Below are positions 59,068 to 64,000 of a DNA stretch of 64,000 bases, piece by piece (within the stretch, counting starts at the first letter, position 1; each line of letters opens with the position of its first letter). The position numbers and the translations under genes are program-made. This DNA is from Lentimonas sp. CC4 (GTDB taxonomy: Bacteria > Verrucomicrobiota > Verrucomicrobiia > Opitutales > Coraliomargaritaceae), in contig NZ_CACVBO010000001.1 in the NCBI RefSeq assembly GCF_902728235.1, positions 2,876,001 through 2,940,000 of the forward strand, given 5' to 3'. A model generated the notes under the pieces. The model saw only the letters and a program-made list of their open reading frames with translations, had not been told where the DNA came from and did no database searches.

Positions 59068-60150
59068 ATGGAAAAATCCTATACAATCGGCGATAAAACC
59101 TTCGTTCTTGACCAAGCGAAAGCAGAAGAGGCATTCAACGCGAAAAAGATCATTAATGGTAAAGACACGATGTTCTTTAACATTTTGCCGCTCAAATATA
59201 CATGGGCCTACGATCTCTATAAGACCATGAAGAACAATCATTGGGAGCCGGAAGATATCCCAATGCAGAAGGATGTAGAGCTTTGGCGCAGTGCTGAGCT
59301 TTCTGATGCCGAGCGTTGGATTATTAAGATGGCGATCGGTTATTTCTCTGCGGCGGAAGGCATTGTAGGTGACAATATCCAGCATGTGACCCGTGAGCTT
59401 GTCACAGCACCAGAGCTAAAGCTTCTCCTCGGTCGCCACGCTCACGAAGAGAATATCCACGCTGATTCCTTGGTTTACATGATCAGCTCTCTGGGCATCA
59501 ATCCGCACGAGTGTGAGGCGATGTTCGAAGATATCCCGACGATCAAGCGCAAGACTGACTTCGTCGTGACCAATTCCCGTGGCCTACGCCGCGACATGGA
59601 TTTGACTACCACTAAGGACAAGCAAGCATTCACCAAGAACCTCTTCCTTTTCGGTCAGTGCATGGAAGGCACACAGTTCTATGGCCTCTTCGGCATGGTG
59701 TTGTCGCTTTACCGCCAGAACAAGTTCCCAGGTATCGGCCAGATGTTCCGCTACACGCTGCGCGACGAGTCCAACCACATTGAGGTCTTCCGTAACTTGA
59801 TCATGGATTTGGTTGAAGAGAATGAAGATGTCTGGACACCTGAGTTTAAAGAGGAGCTACGCGACTTGATGCGCGAAGCCATTTCTCTAGAGAAAGACTT
59901 CATCCGCGACTGCTTGCCGGTCAATTCCGTCGGCCTCAGTGCAGATGAGTTCTGCCAATACTGTGATTACATCGCAGACCGCCGCCTCGAAGACGTTGGC
60001 CTCGAGCCGCTGTCTCCTGGTGCCGAAAACCCATTCCCATGGCTTGCGGAGATGATGGATATTAAGAAGGAGCAAAACTTCTTCGAAGGTCGAGTCACTG
60101 AATACCAGAAGGCATCTGCCCTTGGTCAATTCGACGACGACGATCTGTAA
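59068..60150 (+). CDS. nrdB: Ribonucleotide reductase small subunit, class Ic-like (no radical tyrosine)
   Basis: A 360-residue R2 protein that provides the oxidant for ribonucleotide reduction. Dimetal-site ligands are all present: E97 (SAAEGIV), E128 and H131 (HEENIH), E200 (CMEGTQFY), E234 and H237 (DESNHIEV). The residue seven positions after E128, which is the radical tyrosine in class Ia enzymes (Y122 in E. coli), is leucine here (L135 in HADSLVY). The first ligand is Glu, as in Chlamydia trachomatis NrdB, where Phe replaces the tyrosine and a Mn/Fe centre is used. That makes this protein class Ic-like by sequence. The C-terminal peptide ends EYQKASALGQFDDDDL, with a tyrosine in the usual place for radical transfer. 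Confidence 0.93.
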   Translation: MEKSYTIGDKTFVLDQAKAEEAFNAKKIINGKDTMFFNILPLKYTWAYDLYKTMKNNHWEPEDIPMQKDVELWRSAELSDAERWIIKMAIGYFSAAEGIVGDNIQHVTRELVTAPELKLLLGRHAHEENIHADSLVYMISSLGINPHECEAMFEDIPTIKRKTDFVVTNSRGLRRDMDLTTTKDKQAFTKNLFLFGQCMEGTQFYGLFGMVLSLYRQNKFPGIGQMFRYTLRDESNHIEVFRNLIMDLVEENEDVWTPEFKEELRDLMREAISLEKDFIRDCLPVNSVGLSADEFCQYCDYIADRRLEDVGLEPLSPGAENPFPWLAEMMDIKKEQNFFEGRVTEYQKASALGQFDDDDL

Positions 60151-60175
60151 ACAAAGCTTTTCGATTTAACATTTC

Positions 60176-60207
60176 CGGAGTGCGGACCATGTTCGCACTC
60201 CGTTTTT
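60176..60207 (+). terminator. Terminator between nrdB and nrdA
   Basis: A perfect 9-bp stem (CGGAGTGCG / CGCACTCCG) with a 9-base loop, followed by five T. It lies 25 bases after the nrdB stop. It may set different levels of nrdB and nrdA from a shared promoter or end the nrdB transcript. Confidence 0.8.
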
Positions 60208-60284
60208 CATACGACTGATTCACACTGACTAGGCCTGCCCAGCCACCCCAAACCACTTACTAACTCTTAGCCAAATAACACCTA

Positions 60285-63533
<3,249 letters not shown>

Positions 63534-63570
63534 GTTTCCTTAAGATAGTGTTATTATCTTATTAGTGTTA

Positions 63571-63602
63571 AAAGCCGCATCCGAAAGGGTGCGGCTTTTT
63601 TT
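63571..63602 (+). terminator. Rho-independent terminator of nrdA
   Basis: A 12-bp stem (AAAGCCGCATCC / GGGTGCGGCTTT, one G-U) with loop GAAA, followed by T residues. It ends the nrd transcript. Confidence 0.9.
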
Positions 63603-63649
63603 TATAAAAATTCGTGCGCTTCGTAAACAACCACTCTACATCTAGTGAC

Positions 63650-64000
63650 ATGCCAAAAAAGAAAACCGCGAAGAAGGCCTCAAAACCTAGCACAACCGCC
63701 TACCAGGCTCCTCAATTTCTAGTTGATCTGCTTGATGCACGCTCCCCAACTGGGCATGAATACGAAGCACAAGCAGTAGTCGATCAACATGTTGAATCGG
63801 AAGTCGATGTGTATCGTAAGGATACCATGGGCAATCGCTTTGCCACAGTAAACCCAGAGGGTGATCCTTCGATCCTCTTTGCAGGTCACATCGATGAGCT
63901 AGGCCTCATCATTACCTATATCAATGATCAGGGCTTCGTCTATTTCGATACGCTTGGTGGCCATGATAAGTCGATGATCTCTGGTCGTCGTGTGTCGATT
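63650..64000 (+). CDS. M42-family metallopeptidase, 3'-truncated by the window
   Basis: The first 117 residues are visible. A Lys-rich N-terminal tail (MPKKKTAKKASKPSTT) leads to FLVDLLDARSPTGHEYEAQA, which is the usual start of M42 glutamyl-aminopeptidase-like enzymes. The first zinc ligand region is FAGHIDELGLIITYINDQGF, and the following FDTLGGHDKSMISGRRVSI fits the family's PDZ-like insert. The rest lies outside the window. M42 proteins are dodecameric aminopeptidases of the cytoplasm. ATG 63650 follows the nrdA terminator by about 50 bases. Confidence 0.88.
   Translation, partial: MPKKKTAKKASKPSTTAYQAPQFLVDLLDARSPTGHEYEAQAVVDQHVESEVDVYRKDTMGNRFATVNPEGDPSILFAGHIDELGLIITYINDQGFVYFDTLGGHDKSMISGRRVSI

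Overview
The window looks like a chromosomal segment of a marine, polysaccharide-degrading member of the Verrucomicrobiota, probably close to the Puniceicoccales/Coraliomargarita group (class Opitutia). This is an inference. It rests on gene content: two large secreted GH10 enzymes, one with LamG and cadherin-like modules and an EYALGGNP-type C-terminus; a remnant of an anaerobic-type sulfatase maturase; a BatD/BatE-like fusion; a Uup-type ABC-F protein; and a ribonucleotide reductase that resembles the chlamydial class Ic enzyme, Chlamydia being in the same superphylum. Base composition is moderate and nothing looks like an integrated phage.

Layout, left to right. At 1-7400 are the end of an aerotolerance-type protein, pyruvate:ferredoxin oxidoreductase (nifJ) with its usual dihydroorotate-dehydrogenase-like partner, and an unknown 317-residue protein. 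At 7.6-14.8 kb are a 246-bp dispersed repeat, a carboxyltransferase subunit without a biotinyl domain, a hybrid histidine kinase, tsaB-alr and shikimate kinase. At 14.9-18.8 kb the genes pyrB-pyrC-CPBP protease and a DUF4136-like lipoprotein run leftwards. At 19.1-21.2 kb are tRNA-Val, an FAH-family enzyme, ndk and a divergent ispF. At 21.4-26.8 kb is a complete 2-oxoglutarate dehydrogenase operon (sucA-sucB-lpdA). At 27-32.3 kb are a SUI1/eIF1-like gene and the 1458-residue modular GH10 protein. At 32.3-35.4 kb a decayed vapBC locus sits between two copies of the 3' end of a flavoprotein gene. At 35.5-44.2 kb are a repeat protein, an ABC-F ATPase, galM, a universal stress protein and a SulP transporter. 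At 44.5-52 kb are a second GH10 xylanase, a SWIM/SNF2 helicase, a frameshifted beta-helix pseudogene and an HU-like protein. At 52-58.6 kb are a second full copy of the 246-bp repeat, a second SulP transporter, manA, an internally deleted sulfatase maturase, a duplicated tRNA-Lys/tRNA-Thr unit and an ECF sigma/anti-sigma/periplasmic-protein operon. At 58.8-64 kb are paired NrdR boxes, nrdB, nrdA and the start of an M42 peptidase.

Metabolically the segment combines an oxygen-sensitive 2-oxoacid enzyme (nifJ) with the aerobic 2-oxoglutarate dehydrogenase complex and an oxygen-dependent type of ribonucleotide reductase, so a lifestyle across oxic and low-oxygen conditions is plausible. Xylan degradation (two GH10 enzymes), sugar interconversion (galM, manA) and anion uptake (two SulP proteins) fit a polysaccharide degrader, while the beta-helix pseudogene and the deleted maturase suggest that part of that repertoire is eroding.

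The observations most worth a second look are: (1) a NrdB whose radical tyrosine position is leucine, with NrdR boxes placed 31 bp apart upstream; (2) a 246-bp inverted-repeat-ended element of which all three copies start directly after the T-tract of a Rho-independent terminator, in the same orientation; (3) the vapBC remnant bracketed by a partial gene duplication; and (4) the in-frame collapse of the sulfatase maturase.
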